A stretch of DNA of 64,000 nucleotides from Salvia splendens (taxonomy: Eukaryota; Streptophyta; Magnoliopsida; Lamiales; Lamiaceae): contig NC_056041.1 of the NCBI RefSeq assembly GCF_004379255.2, forward strand, positions 18,445,559 to 18,509,558, read 5' to 3'. The first letter of the stretch is position 1, and the number at the start of each line of letters is the position of its first letter. Under the pieces are notes generated by a model. It was not told where the DNA came from. It did not search any database and saw only the letters and a program-made list of their open reading frames with translations. The position numbers were made by a program, and so were the translations under genes. Positions 54,285-64,000 of this stretch are shown piece after piece.

Positions 54285-55706
54285 CTACAAGAGGAAAGCA
54301 GTTGCAGCAGCCTCATGATGCAAGAGCTTGTGCGCAATCTTATCTCTCGTGTGCAACGCATTGACGGATCTCACGCCGTTCTCGATCGCCATCTCGTCAT
54401 CAAACAGCTCGAACGCAAGCTCCTGGCTCAAGCCCTCGCCCCTCATCTCGCAGATGTTGTGTAAAACGCAGCAAGCTCCCAGCACAACTGGAAGATCCTG
54501 CAGCTTCATCTCCGTCCTCTTCCGCAGGCAGCTCCACCGCCCCTTGAGCCGCATGAACGACTCGCTTGCCACCCGCTGCACCTCCCCCATCTTCTCGTTG
54601 TACGCGTGCTGCGCCCACGTCAGGTTCTGGTGGCTGTACGGCACCAGCACCCACTCTGTCAAAGGCAAGCTGCTATTCCCCGCGATCAACGTGTTCTTCA
54701 AAGCTCCCCTGCTCGCGCGCTGCGACAGGGACGACTTCTCGAGGACCTGATCGTCGCTCATCGAGCCGGGATACCCGATGGAGATGTCGGTCAGGACGCC
54801 CTTCTGATCGACAACGCCTTGAACCGTTACGGAATATGATGTTTTCTGGTTCCGCTCGGTGTGGCGCTTGTTGAAGTAGATTGCGGCTCTTTCTTTAGGG
54901 GCGATGATGGGAATGTGGGTGGTGTAGATGGAGCCGCCGATGTTGGGGATGCCGGAGAAGAGCTCGAATTCGGTTTTGATTTGGTGCATTCTCTTCTCGT
55001 CGGGCCATTGGATGAATTTCGGCATTAGGACGGTTTTGATGGCGGTGCAGACTTCCAGGACTAGTTTGTGGCAGGTGGAGATGCCGAGGCCGAACCGCTT
55101 CGAGACCTCGCGGAGGGCCTCGCCGGTGGCGAGGCGCCAGATGCAGACGGCGACGCGCTGGCGGACGGGGATGGCGGAGCGGAGCATTGTGTCCTTTTTG
55201 TTGACGGCGGGCTCGAGCTCGTCGCAGATCATGTCGAAGGTGGCTTTGCTCATTCGGAAATCCTTTTTGAACTCTGCCTCGGGGTAATTAGGGCTGTCCA
55301 CCTGCTCCCACCACGCCTTCGACCGGCTCTTCACCCAGAGGCGGCGGCCGCCGGCGCCGGCGACGCTCGAATCGTCGGAGATGGGGCTGGATTCGGCGCG
55401 GGGGCGCTTGGGCTGTGGGGAGGCTCTGGAAGGGGAGGAATTGGGGGTTGTTGATTGGTTGTAATTAGAAGTGGAATTCATCATGAATGAGGCCTGCTGC
55501 GGTGGGGCTGATGAGAAATAGGCGTTTTCCGAGGGTTTATCTTCGACGACGGCGGCCTCAAACGCGAGCAGATTGGTTAGGACGTCTTCGATTGAAGAAT
55601 CGCTGTCGAATCTGGGGCGCTTATTGGCATTGGAGAAGGAGATGAAGCTTGGTTCCGAATCGACAAAAGAGTAGTCGTCGAGATGCAGGAATGATGAGAT
55701 TTCCAT
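54285..55706 (-). CDS. Domesticated Harbinger transposase-derived ALP1-like protein
   Basis: Intact single-exon gene, 473 aa. Acidic Ser-rich N-terminus (1-115), then RRLWVKSRSKAWWEQV and a helix-turn-helix-like segment (RMSKATFDMICDEL ... RFGLGISTCHKLVLEV), then the DDE_Tnp_4 nuclease fold (about 225-425) with FNKRHTERNQKTSYSVTVQG, GYPGSMSDDQVLEKSSL and LGACCVLHNICEM. In active HARBI1-type nucleases the first catalytic Asp lies in a GxxDGTHI motif; here it reads GGSIYTTHI, so that Asp is absent and cutting is unlikely. It resembles Arabidopsis At4g29780/At5g12010, kin of ALP1, a transposase-derived antagonist of Polycomb silencing; a chromatin role is by analogy only. No terminal repeats flank it. 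Base composition in the C-terminal half is GC-rich. Confidence 0.9.
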   Translation of the reverse strand: MEISSFLHLDDYSFVDSEPSFISFSNANKRPRFDSDSSIEDVLTNLLAFEAAVVEDKPSENAYFSSAPPQQASFMMNSTSNYNQSTTPNSSPSRASPQPKRPRAESSPISDDSSVAGAGGRRLWVKSRSKAWWEQVDSPNYPEAEFKKDFRMSKATFDMICDELEPAVNKKDTMLRSAIPVRQRVAVCIWRLATGEALREVSKRFGLGISTCHKLVLEVCTAIKTVLMPKFIQWPDEKRMHQIKTEFELFSGIPNIGGSIYTTHIPIIAPKERAAIYFNKRHTERNQKTSYSVTVQGVVDQKGVLTDISIGYPGSMSDDQVLEKSSLSQRASRGALKNTLIAGNSSLPLTEWVLVPYSHQNLTWAQHAYNEKMGEVQRVASESFMRLKGRWSCLRKRTEMKLQDLPVVLGACCVLHNICEMRGEGLSQELAFELFDDEMAIENGVRSVNALHTRDKIAHKLLHHEAAATAFLL

Positions 55707-55900
55707 TAGAGTTGCAGTGATCGGAAGGTGTTCGATGAAATGTGTGTTTCAGAGAAGAGAAGAGAAGAGAAGAGAGGATGTGTGAGGAGAGGAAATGAAA
55801 TTGGTGTGTATTTATATATTTGGGGGAAAATCAACGCGGCGAGAGACTGAGAGTGAGAGACGCGGTGAGGAAGATTCGAGGATGGCGGACTTGGACTCAC
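55707..55900 (-). promoter_or_regulatory. Promoter and 5' UTR of the ALP1-like gene
   Basis: A TATA-like ATATATAAATA lies at about 55808-55820 on the minus strand, 100 bp before the ATG. A GAGAA/TTCTC microsatellite (55750-55775) occupies the leader. Confidence 0.55.
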
Positions 55901-56395
55901 GCTTTTGATTTTAATATTTTATTCAATTTTAAAATAAGGTAATGTACGCGCTTGGGGGCGCGTTTTGCTATTTTAAGAAGTGTGGAGGAAACAACATAAA
56001 ATACAAAGTGGAGTAGATAAAATTCTAATTATCAGCCTGCTGCACATGGAATTATCAAATTTATTTATTATCAAAAGTTGAAGATTCTTTATTAGGCTAC
56101 TACACTCCTTTGCTAATATTATAACTTAATGATATTTAATTTTCTAATTGTCTTATTCTTTTCTACTAAAACCGTGGAATCAAATTTGTTAAAGTGAGAG
56201 GAGGGATGACGTGGGAAAGTAGTCCACTTCTGTAAGTTTACTTTCCCTTTAATAAATCTAATGATTTCGCTTTTCATAAAATTTATAATTAAAATTTAAT
56301 AAACAAGAGTTAATTATACATTTATGTCTATTAATATTAGTAGTTAATTGAAAATTTGCTTTAAAGGTAGAAAGTTAAAAAAGTACTCTCTCCGT

Positions 56396-56621
56396 CCCTC
56401 AATATGTGTCCCACTTTGACTCGGCATGAGTTACAAGAAATGTACTAATTGAATATGGGTTGGAAAAGTTGATAAAGGTGGATTCTACTTTTATATAGTA
56501 CTATTGTATTAGTTTATAATAAAATCTGAATGAGAATGAGTTAGTGTAATAAAAAATCCGTGGTAAAAATAAAATGAGATAATTAACATGCCAAAATGAA
56601 AATAATGGGGAATGGAGGGAG
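56396..56621. mobile_element. Stowaway-like MITE
   Basis: Left CTCTCTCCGTCCCTCAATAT, right complement CTCCCTCCATTCCCCATTAT; TA on the left, degenerate on the right. Confidence 0.65.
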
Positions 56622-56934
56622 TTCTTGAGACGTAGGTCTTGTAGTAGTTTTTTTTATATTTAGTTCTTGTAGTTTTAATTCACCAGTCACCACCTATTTG
56701 TATATTCCGTCTATTGAAATATGTAACTGAATGAGTGTGAGTAGATAAGATCGGAATGTCCTCATATTTTAATCCACCACCTAACTATTATTTAATCTTT
56801 GTTAATTGTTTAGTCATTTAGATGAGTCAAACGAAATAATTACAATTGATAGTATTAAATAATGGTGTCAAGTCGTGTACAACGTGCTAAATGAAAATTT
56901 GAAACAAAGTAAATAAATGAAGTAGTCCCTCCGT

Positions 56935-57103
56935 CCCAGGCTACTCGCTCATTTCCTTTTCGGCTCGGAGATTAAGGAATGAGTGTATAGGAAAGTAAAA
57001 AATGATGGCTGTAGGTGAAATTTTTTACTAAAAATGGAAAGAGTGCAAGTAACTTGGGACGCCCAAAAAGGAAATAAGTGCGAGTAGTGCGGGACGGAGG
57101 GAG
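56935..57103. mobile_element. Stowaway-like MITE
   Basis: Ends GTCCCTCCGTCCCAGGCTAC and complement CTCCCTCCGTCCCGCACTAC, TA flanks at 56933-56934 and 57104-57105; 169 bp. Confidence 0.82.
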
Positions 57104-57490
57104 TATTTTTTTATCAAATGTATCTATCAGCATGTGATGTTATGTGTATATAATCTAAAAAAACGAAATTTAATTGAGCTTGACCTTCAATTATTCAAGA
57201 TTTACTGCACGTGTGCCATTCGAATATCAGTATTTCATTTATTTAAAAATCATATAGTTAGGAAGTTTAGTTATACGCGTACGGATCGTATAACTATCGT
57301 AGCTTATGTTGTACTAGGAAAGTAATCTGGGATCAAATTTAAAATTTGTTTAGATTCTTTATACAATAAGGAAATTGAATTTGAAAAAAAGAAGGAAAAT
57401 ATGGTAACTTCCCAATATTTTTATTCCTAGTTTTATCTGGTATTTTCTTTTGAAGATAATAGAGGTGTTTATATTTTTATGCGAACCTTA

Positions 57491-58175
57491 GAGCATCTTC
57501 ATCCGTGTGCTATTGCTAAAGAGCATGGATGTGGGCCCAGACCCACTTTTATTATTTTTTACTCTATACTCTTAGGCAATAGCACAACACCCACATCCAT
57601 ACTCTTCCGCAAGGACATGCTCAAGGGTCCCACCATTCTATTATTCAATTTAAATAAAAATATTTTCACAATATTAAAATGCATTAAAAATATCCGGAAT
57701 ACTATTACAAATTACAAAAAAATAAAAATTACATAATTAAAATACTAAAAATTTAAAATTACATAATTAAAATCCTAAAAAATAAAAGATGGGAGAATTT
57801 AGATGAGAATTGTGTAGTGTGGTGAGAAATTTTTTGTGTGGAAGTGGGGGTATTTATAAATGAAAATGTGAATTTTGGGGGGAAAATTGAAAAATAAATT
57901 AAAAGTGGGGAGAAAACGGATATAATTTTGGGAAAATGGGAAAATATTTTTTTATATTTATTCGGATTTTTTAATTAAAATCCGATTTAAAAAAAATTGT
58001 CGACGGCATTGCCGTTGACCAATCAGGAAACGCCACGTCAGCTGCTCGCTGGCACGGACGTGCTCGATGCATCGAGCAGCGCCGTGCCAGCAGCAAGAGC
58101 GCAGCAGCGAGCAGGGCGGTGCCGCGCCAGCGGCACGGACGCCGTCCGTCGGCGCAAGCACCGTTGTGGATGCTC
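57491..58175. mobile_element. Harbinger MITE, deletion derivative of the ORF1 family
   Basis: Ends GAGCATCTTCATCCGTG and complement GAGCATCCACAACGGTG; flanks TTA and GTA (one mismatch). Shares the ATTACATAATTAAAAT repeats and the subterminal hairpin (58048-58091) with copies 1 and 2 but has lost ORF1; 685 bp. Confidence 0.8.
58048..58091. repeat. Subterminal hairpin of the Harbinger MITE
   Basis: GCTGGCACGG and CCGTGCCAGC arms around TGCTCGATGCATCGAGCA. Confidence 0.85.
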
Positions 58176-60000
58176 GTAAGAAATAAATACTTTATGTGTT
58201 ACGTGGAGAGAAATAATGTAAAAGAGAATAAAATAATAAGTGAAGTGTGAATAATATAAGGGATAAGAAGATTATAAAAATACTCCTATACTAGTATAAA
58301 ATAGATAAGAATAAAGTAAGATATATTAAATATGTTAAATTTTGCCAAAAATTGATAGGACTATACCATGTTATTGAACGACTCTACTTTGTCCATACAA
58401 ATATTTTCCGACTAATACATGGTCTCAATTTCGCTCAAATTAAGAAAGAATGGAGAATGACGATTTTTTCAACCTTGTGATTTTTTATATTTGAAGTGTG
58501 AGATCAACCAAAATTCAGTCAAATTTAGTGATTTATTCAGAAAATATTATCAGATGACGTCATTTTGCATATTTCGCCTGATACATCAATGTTGATTTCA
58601 CTCAAATTAAAAAAATACTATATGGGTAATGGGATAGTTTCAAATTTTCCGAACTTGTGATTTATTGTCCCACTTTTTAAATGTATAAGATCAACCATAA
58701 TTTGACCAAATTTTATAATTTAATTTATCATCAATTAATTTAACCAAGATTCAAACATAGATGAGGTTAATTTGGTAGTTCTTCATATCACTTTCATTTC
58801 GGTATCTCGCATGAGACAATCTACACGACAAAAAGTGCATGTGACCTACATGACACTAGCTTAAAGTTAAATGCTAAAACCTTAAAGAATAAATAAAATA
58901 CAAAACCTCGTAAATGTAGTTAATAAAATTTAGCGATAGTGATGGATGGAATGTTTTAGCCTTTTAGTAAAGACGAGACTGGACCATATAGTATAAATTT
59001 CTCATCTCGGCATTTAGGGAAAAATATAAATACGGAGTACATATAAATGTGCTTATAATTATAAAAAAAATGTGTATTTCATATTTTCTAATTAAAATGA
59101 TTTATTACTCAATAGTAGGGGCACCAAAAAAAGATCGAGCACTTCACTTGGTTCTTCTTTTCGAAAAGGATCACTAACTGTATCAGCTGCGAAATTATTT
59201 ATGCAAATTTTATAGAAGCAATTTAAAGGTAAATATCTTATCTCGCAACTTGTGATTAACGAGATGAGGTCCTAAAATATTCTTGCAATTTGCAAATATA
59301 CGAAAAAGATCAAACACATGCCAAAAACGTGGGTTTATGAAATTGCGTGTTTGGATAGTTCTGCAGTAAAAAGGGAATGTCCTTCTTTCACGACGCAAAA
59401 CTTATCCCTTTTTGTGGGACCATTGGTCCCAAGAAAAAAAACAAATTCTGAATTAAACTTAATATTTTATAGTACTACGAATCTAAAAATTTTATTCACA
59501 AACACTATGAATTTAGTAGTGAATTTGTAAGAATTCGATTTTTTTTTCTAAATCGAAGGCGATAGTACGGAGTAGAAAATTTGCGTCCAATTATTTTCAT
59601 TTGAAACTTTTTTTTTATTATTGTTTTTGTTTTTTATGCCAAACATTAATTTTTGCTGAAGCCAGGCTCGGAAATTTTGGTCATTGTATATTAAAATATT
59701 TGTATTTAAAAAAAGATGGAATGTTAAAGGACAATAGTTGAGTTTGGAGTAATTCTTTCACAAAACGTCCGGTAGTTCACATAATAAATTTAAAGGCAGT
59801 CCAAAATTTTAGCATCAATCAAACAACATAACAATTCAACATCCAAAAAATAGGAAATCAGTGGATCATATCACACTTTGCACATCAAAAGTTGAATCAG
59901 CAAAATTTTTGAAGTCAAGAATTTGTATCTACTTCACTCCAACATTAAAACACCCATTTATTTACTATCACAATCTTCATTAGTCATCAATACTAACACA
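58176..60000. other. Intergenic, 5' flank of the LRR gene
   Basis: 1.8 kb of AT-rich DNA; no gene or clear element. The last few hundred bases should hold the LRR gene promoter; no convincing TATA box chosen. Confidence 0.5.
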
Positions 60001-61710
60001 ATGCAGTTTCTGATCAAGATTTTTCTAATCACAGCATTCTTCACAACACCTTCATTCCAAAGGAGAATCCCATCATCACCTCTCTTTTTCAGGGATGACA
60101 GAGCTGCCCTTCTTGAGTTCAAGGCCAGCATTTCGAACGACACAACCGGCATCCTCTCCACATGGACCGGCCGCGACTGCTGCAGTGGCGGATGGCAAGG
60201 CGTGGAGTGCTTCGAAGGAAGGGTCACCAAGCTGATCATGCAGAGGCCAGCATCATCACAAGCCCTCTTCATGAGGGGCACTCTGTCCCATTCTCTTAGC
60301 AATCTGCAATACTTGGAGGTATTGTTGATTAGTGGAATGAAGCATATTTCAGGGGGAATTCCACACAGTTTTGCCAAACTCACACACCTCAAACACCTTG
60401 CTCTTGAAGATAACTCATTGGATGGAATAATCCCATCAAGTTTAGGCCTGTTGGAGAATCTTCAGACAATGTCATTGAGTGGGAATCTTCTGACAGGAAA
60501 GATCCCACCAGCTTTGGGGAATTTAAGGAATCTGTTGCAGCTGACTCTAGCAAACAACTCACTCACAGGTTCACTCCCCACATCTTTTAACTCATTGAGA
60601 AACATCCAGTTTCTTGATCTCAGTTTCAATTCATTGTCTGGATCCATCCCAAATTTTCTCGGACGCCTCTTGAATCTCACATATCTTGTTCTTACCAGCA
60701 ACAAGTTTGTGAACCAGATACCTATATCCTTGTTCAACCTCACCAACCTTTCTGACCTTTCAATTAATCAAAATCTACTAACGGGACGAATCCCAGCTCA
60801 AATTGGGAATCTTAAGTCCGCTTCAGTATTGAGACTAAGCTCGAATAAGCTCACTGGTCCGGTACCGGATTCCATTGCACAGCTTCACAGCTTGTGGAAT
60901 CTGAATCTGTCAAGAAACATGCTCACAGATCCTCTGCCTAATAAAGCATTTGATGAAGGGCTTCCTTCTCTACTATCGATCGATCTTTCTTACAACGATC
61001 TCAACTTACAAACCGTTCCTGACTGGATCAGTACAAGACCACTGTACAATGTCCACCTTGCAGGCTGCAAGATCAGAGGAGCACTTCCAAATTTCACAAA
61101 TCCAGAATTTTTAACCACATTAGACCTTTCACACAACTATTTCACAAAAGGGATTTCGAGTTTCATGGCAAACATGACAAACTTGGAAAATGCCAAGATC
61201 TCAAACAACTTACTCACATCTGATCTCTCATCAATCAAACTCCCGGATCAGATCACGGATCTCGATCTCCACTCGAACCAGTTGCATGGCTCACTCTCCA
61301 ACCTACTCATCAACAACCAACTACACAGCTTGAAAGTAATCAACATAGGAAGCAATATGATTACAGGGCATATTCCAAGTTCAGTTTCAAACCTGGCTAA
61401 GTTAGAAAGCCTTGACATCTCAAGAAACCAGATATCAGGACGGATTCCGAGGAGCTTGGGGTTGCTGGAGAGGTTGAGGTGGCTGGACGTGTCGATGAAC
61501 AAGCTGACGGGGAGAATCCCCGAGAGCTTGCTGGGGATGGAAGAGCTGAAGCATGGGAGCTTCAGGGTGAATAGGTTGTGTGGGGAGATCCCACAAGGAA
61601 GGCCTTATAACATGTTCCCTGCAGCTGTATATGCTCACAATCTGTGCTTGTGTGCCAAACCACTGCCGCCTTGTAGTAACAAATACTACTACACACAGCT
61701 TCCTTACTAG
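60001..61710 (+). CDS. Secreted leucine-rich-repeat protein, no kinase
   Basis: Intact single-exon gene, 569 aa from the ATG at 60001; an upstream in-frame ATG at 59923 would mask the signal peptide. Residues 1-20 (MQFLIKIFLITAFFTTPSFQ) form a hydrophobic signal sequence. An LRRNT cap follows (DDRAALLEFKASISND ... TWTGRDCCSGGWQGVEC). Roughly 18 plant-type LRRs (LxxLxLxxNxLxGxIPxxLG) run from about 95 to 540, then a Cys-rich cap (NLCLCAKPLPPC). There is no transmembrane segment or kinase domain, so the product is probably apoplastic, like DRT100-type or PGIP-type LRR proteins. It may be a receptor partner or defence-related; the sequence does not decide. Automated names such as GSO1-like would be misleading. 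Confidence 0.87.
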   Translation: MQFLIKIFLITAFFTTPSFQRRIPSSPLFFRDDRAALLEFKASISNDTTGILSTWTGRDCCSGGWQGVECFEGRVTKLIMQRPASSQALFMRGTLSHSLSNLQYLEVLLISGMKHISGGIPHSFAKLTHLKHLALEDNSLDGIIPSSLGLLENLQTMSLSGNLLTGKIPPALGNLRNLLQLTLANNSLTGSLPTSFNSLRNIQFLDLSFNSLSGSIPNFLGRLLNLTYLVLTSNKFVNQIPISLFNLTNLSDLSINQNLLTGRIPAQIGNLKSASVLRLSSNKLTGPVPDSIAQLHSLWNLNLSRNMLTDPLPNKAFDEGLPSLLSIDLSYNDLNLQTVPDWISTRPLYNVHLAGCKIRGALPNFTNPEFLTTLDLSHNYFTKGISSFMANMTNLENAKISNNLLTSDLSSIKLPDQITDLDLHSNQLHGSLSNLLINNQLHSLKVINIGSNMITGHIPSSVSNLAKLESLDISRNQISGRIPRSLGLLERLRWLDVSMNKLTGRIPESLLGMEELKHGSFRVNRLCGEIPQGRPYNMFPAAVYAHNLCLCAKPLPPCSNKYYYTQLPY

Positions 61711-62386
61711 TTTGATTTATTCATTGGGATCTTGTTGTTTTGTATTCACATGTAGGGATATGGAATTATATATAGTGACATCTGCTAAGTCATATTTAAT
61801 GAACTCTTGTAAAGTTTCATATCCAAATTTTTTGGTGGATTGATAGAGTAACTACTTCATTACTCTCTATATAAACAAAATATTGTTTCTTTCTCTTCAA
61901 CATTACAACTGATCAAATAAGAAAATAGTGGATGATCTCCAAAATAAGTACTCCGTATTATTTTAATAAAATAAATTCATAAATTAAAATAAAAAAGCAC
62001 ATAATTTGAATAAAGTCAGACTCCTTCAAGGGGATCAAATCTTGTCCATATGAACAACAAATTTTTAAAAAGGAAAGAAATCAAAATATAGAGAGAAGTT
62101 TGACTGTTTGAGAGAAATTGAAAGAAAATAGAATTTTTCAAGTATGAACGAGGTGAGGAAGTGATGTATTTATAGGTTAAATATTAGCCATCAAACGTTC
62201 AACAAATAAGTTTCTTCGTTACTATTCTCATGATTTTTTCTTTTATTTTCTTAAAAGATGATCGATAATTATTCTAGCATATGATTATTAGAACCCCCAA
62301 TTTAATTAGATAGTGAAAAAACGTCATGTTAATTAACTTGTGTTTCAACAGTTCAAGGGTATTGACAAAATTTTGTAAATGGATTA
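61711..62386. other. LRR gene 3' flank and spacer
   Basis: No gene seen; ends at a TAA before the next element. Confidence 0.5.
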
Positions 62387-62389
62387 TAA

Positions 62390-63207
62390 GAGCATCTCCA
62401 GAGGGCGGACATCCACTAGGACATCCCAAAAACACCTCCTGCCACGTCACTAGAACTTCTCATCCCACTGCCACGTCACTAGGACATCCCCTCCTATGTC
62501 CGCCCTTCCCACTAGGACATCCCGCAATAAAAAAAAATCATACATTTACAAATAAAACAATTTACATTTACGGAAATAAAATTTGACGTCAACCCCTCCG
62601 AGTCCAAACCTCATACATTATTCGAAAAAATTACGGGAAAAATTAACAACTTCATCGGAAAAAACATACATGATTCGAAAAAAAAATTGCATACTAATAA
62701 AAAAAAACTTCATACATTATCACGTCAACCCCTCCGAGTCCAAACCTCTTCGATGATATCCTGCTGAAGTCGAACATGGGCATCTGTTTGCCGCATGTCG
62801 GCAAATGCACGCAGCCGCGCGACCTCTCCATGAGGTACCCCCATATTCACATTCGCGGTGGCCACGCCGTGACTTGGACCTGCACCCGTATCATCTTCGT
62901 TGGTCCACTGAGTCAGTTCCGCAGCTTCATTTTCGACAATCATATTGTGCATTATGATACATGCGTACATGATATCGCCGATGTTAGGAATATACCACTG
63001 CCGTGCAGGACCCTTCACAACCGCCCACCGACTCTGGAGCACACCAAATGCCCGCTCCACATCCTTGCGCGCTGCTTCCTGACGGCTCGCAAAGTATGTC
63101 TTCTTTTGTCCGAGCGGATGCTTGATTGACTTCACAAAGACGGGCCAGTTTGGGTATATCCCATCCGCCAAATAGTACCCCATATTATGCTGGTTGCCGT
63201 TGGCGAC
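62390..63207 (-). mobile_element. Truncated PIF/Harbinger element with nuclease fragment
   Basis: The left end GAGCATCTCCAGAGGGCGG after TAA (62387-62389) is Harbinger-like. A stretch beginning CGTCAACCCCTCCGAGTCC occurs twice (62585 and 62722). The nuclease gene is cut at 63207 by an inserted LTR; the other end is outside the window or deleted. Confidence 0.75.
62725..63207 (-). pseudogene. HARBI1-type nuclease, C-terminal fragment
   Basis: Reads from NGNQHNMGYYLADGIYP through KTYFASRQEAARKDVERAFG, VLQSRWAVVKGPARQW and IMYACIIMHNMIVENE to a stop at 62725. This is the C-terminal third of a DDE_Tnp_4 transposase, including the region of the last catalytic acid (DVERAFG). The N-terminal two thirds are missing. 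Confidence 0.85.
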
Positions 63208-64000
63208 TGATAAGGCTAATTTCATGCATGGGTCTAGGGATTTAATTTGTGATTTTACTGGGGCTAACGCACGTTTTAAGCCAGGTGTGTAAAGGAATTC
63301 GCCAGGTCCAAGAAAGAAGACCAAAAAATCACAAGGTCGAGGAACTGGCGATTTAGTGAACGATTATGAAGAGAATTGCTCGACGGAGGAAGCTCTAGAG
63401 TTGAAGGGTAGAATAGGGATTTCTACGAAGACTCAAGGGCTATGTCCGCATCTATAAAAGGCAGAAGCATGCAAGCTGGAGGGATCTTCTCGGTGGAGAC
63501 CTCACCACAGCCTGTTGCTTAGTTCATTTTTCCATACACACACTTGGTACTAGTTTGAGGAGATCTCAGTTCACACGTTCGGGTTTCATCTTAGCTTCCG
63601 ATATAGTGTAACACCGCTCTTGTTAGGAGCGAAGAAACAATTTATTTTCCGCTTTCCGTATTTTACTTACTCTGCCGAGCTTCGTTGTTCGAAGCTCGGT
63701 TCTCTATTTTCACCAAATAGTTTCTGGTTTAAATGCAAGTTTGATTTTCCGTTATGGTGATTGTGTTGATTTCTAGTTTGATTGCTTCGTTTATTGAGAT
63801 TTTGGTGTTTTAAATTGTCTGAGTTGGATGCGTTTCGCAGCTGTTTTTGAGTCATTGCAGGTTAATGGTCAGATCTGGGAGATTGGAGTTGGATTGTAGA
63901 GGAATCTGTGTTTGATCTGCTGAATTTGTTTGTTGTTGAGTTCGGATGTCTTGGATCCGGAGTGGATCAAGTATTCTGACGTGAATCTGAGTAGTTTCGA
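63208..64000 (+). mobile_element. LTR of a retrotransposon, truncated by the window end
   Basis: Sequence changes abruptly at TGATAAGGCTAATTTCATGC (63208), which interrupts the nuclease frame. A TATA-like CTATAAAAGGCAG at 63451 and non-coding downstream sequence suit an LTR promoter and R/U5. No second LTR, PBS or coding region is in view; it could be a solo LTR. Confidence 0.5.

Larger units (their letters stand above)
55901..57487. other. Intergenic spacer with Stowaway-like MITEs
   Basis: No gene seen; two MITEs are listed separately. Confidence 0.5.

Noticed and set aside
54328..55454. Several plus-strand ORFs opposite the ALP1-like gene
   Set aside because: They are antisense shadows of a GC-rich coding exon.

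Overview
The window is nuclear DNA of a flowering plant, most likely a eudicot of the asterid group. Lamiales is a guess from the overall look of the repeats, not a demonstrated assignment. The evidence for a plant is spliced genes with GT-AG introns, clear plant gene families (a class A MAPKK, a clade-A PP2C, a RETICULATA-related plastid protein, an ALP1-like protein) and a dense population of plant-type transposable elements in AT-rich spacer.

Host genes: a RETICULATA-related plastid protein (9995-10951, -); a damaged CFIS1-type pre-mRNA cleavage factor Im 25 kDa gene (14286-18915, +); an MKK2-type MAP kinase kinase (32483-35672, +, 8 exons); a HAB1-type PP2C (36626-38657, -, 4 exons); a domesticated Harbinger-transposase-derived ALP1-like gene (54285-55706, -); and a secreted LRR protein (60001-61710, +). 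From memory of Arabidopsis locus numbers, CFIS1, MKK2 and the ALP1-like gene resemble At4g29820, At4g29810 and At4g29780, so the window seems to be an old collinear block stretched by transposons.

Mobile elements, left to right: a 4.5-kb hAT element with exact 8-bp TSDs (1137-5655); directly abutting it, a 3.1-kb LTR retrotransposon carrying a trehalose-phosphate-synthase fragment instead of pol (5663-8730); a PIF/Harbinger-like element with only the Myb-like ORF1 (11660-13479); a 2.6-kb LTR element in the last CFIS1 intron carrying PPR and PWWP gene fragments (16057-18679); a young, apparently intact Tat-lineage Ty3/gypsy element (19711-27325); a Tourist-like MITE (29381-30359) abutting a second ORF1-only Harbinger element (30363-32161); a small MITE (36075-36368); Stowaway-like MITEs; a tRNA-derived SINE (41949-42120); a foldback element inside a Stowaway-like MITE (42961-43934); a decayed Ty1/copia element with near-identical LTRs (46762-51802); a further Myb-like ORF1 relic (about 52230-54000); a deletion-derivative Harbinger MITE (57491-58175); and a Harbinger nuclease fragment cut by an LTR that runs off the window (62390-64000).

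The most unusual content is three things. Two unrelated LTR elements have each picked up host coding sequence (TPS; PPR plus PWWP). The intact Tat element separates gag-pro from pol by one in-frame UAG in a textbook leaky context (UAG CAA UCA). The Harbinger family members share a conserved subterminal hairpin.
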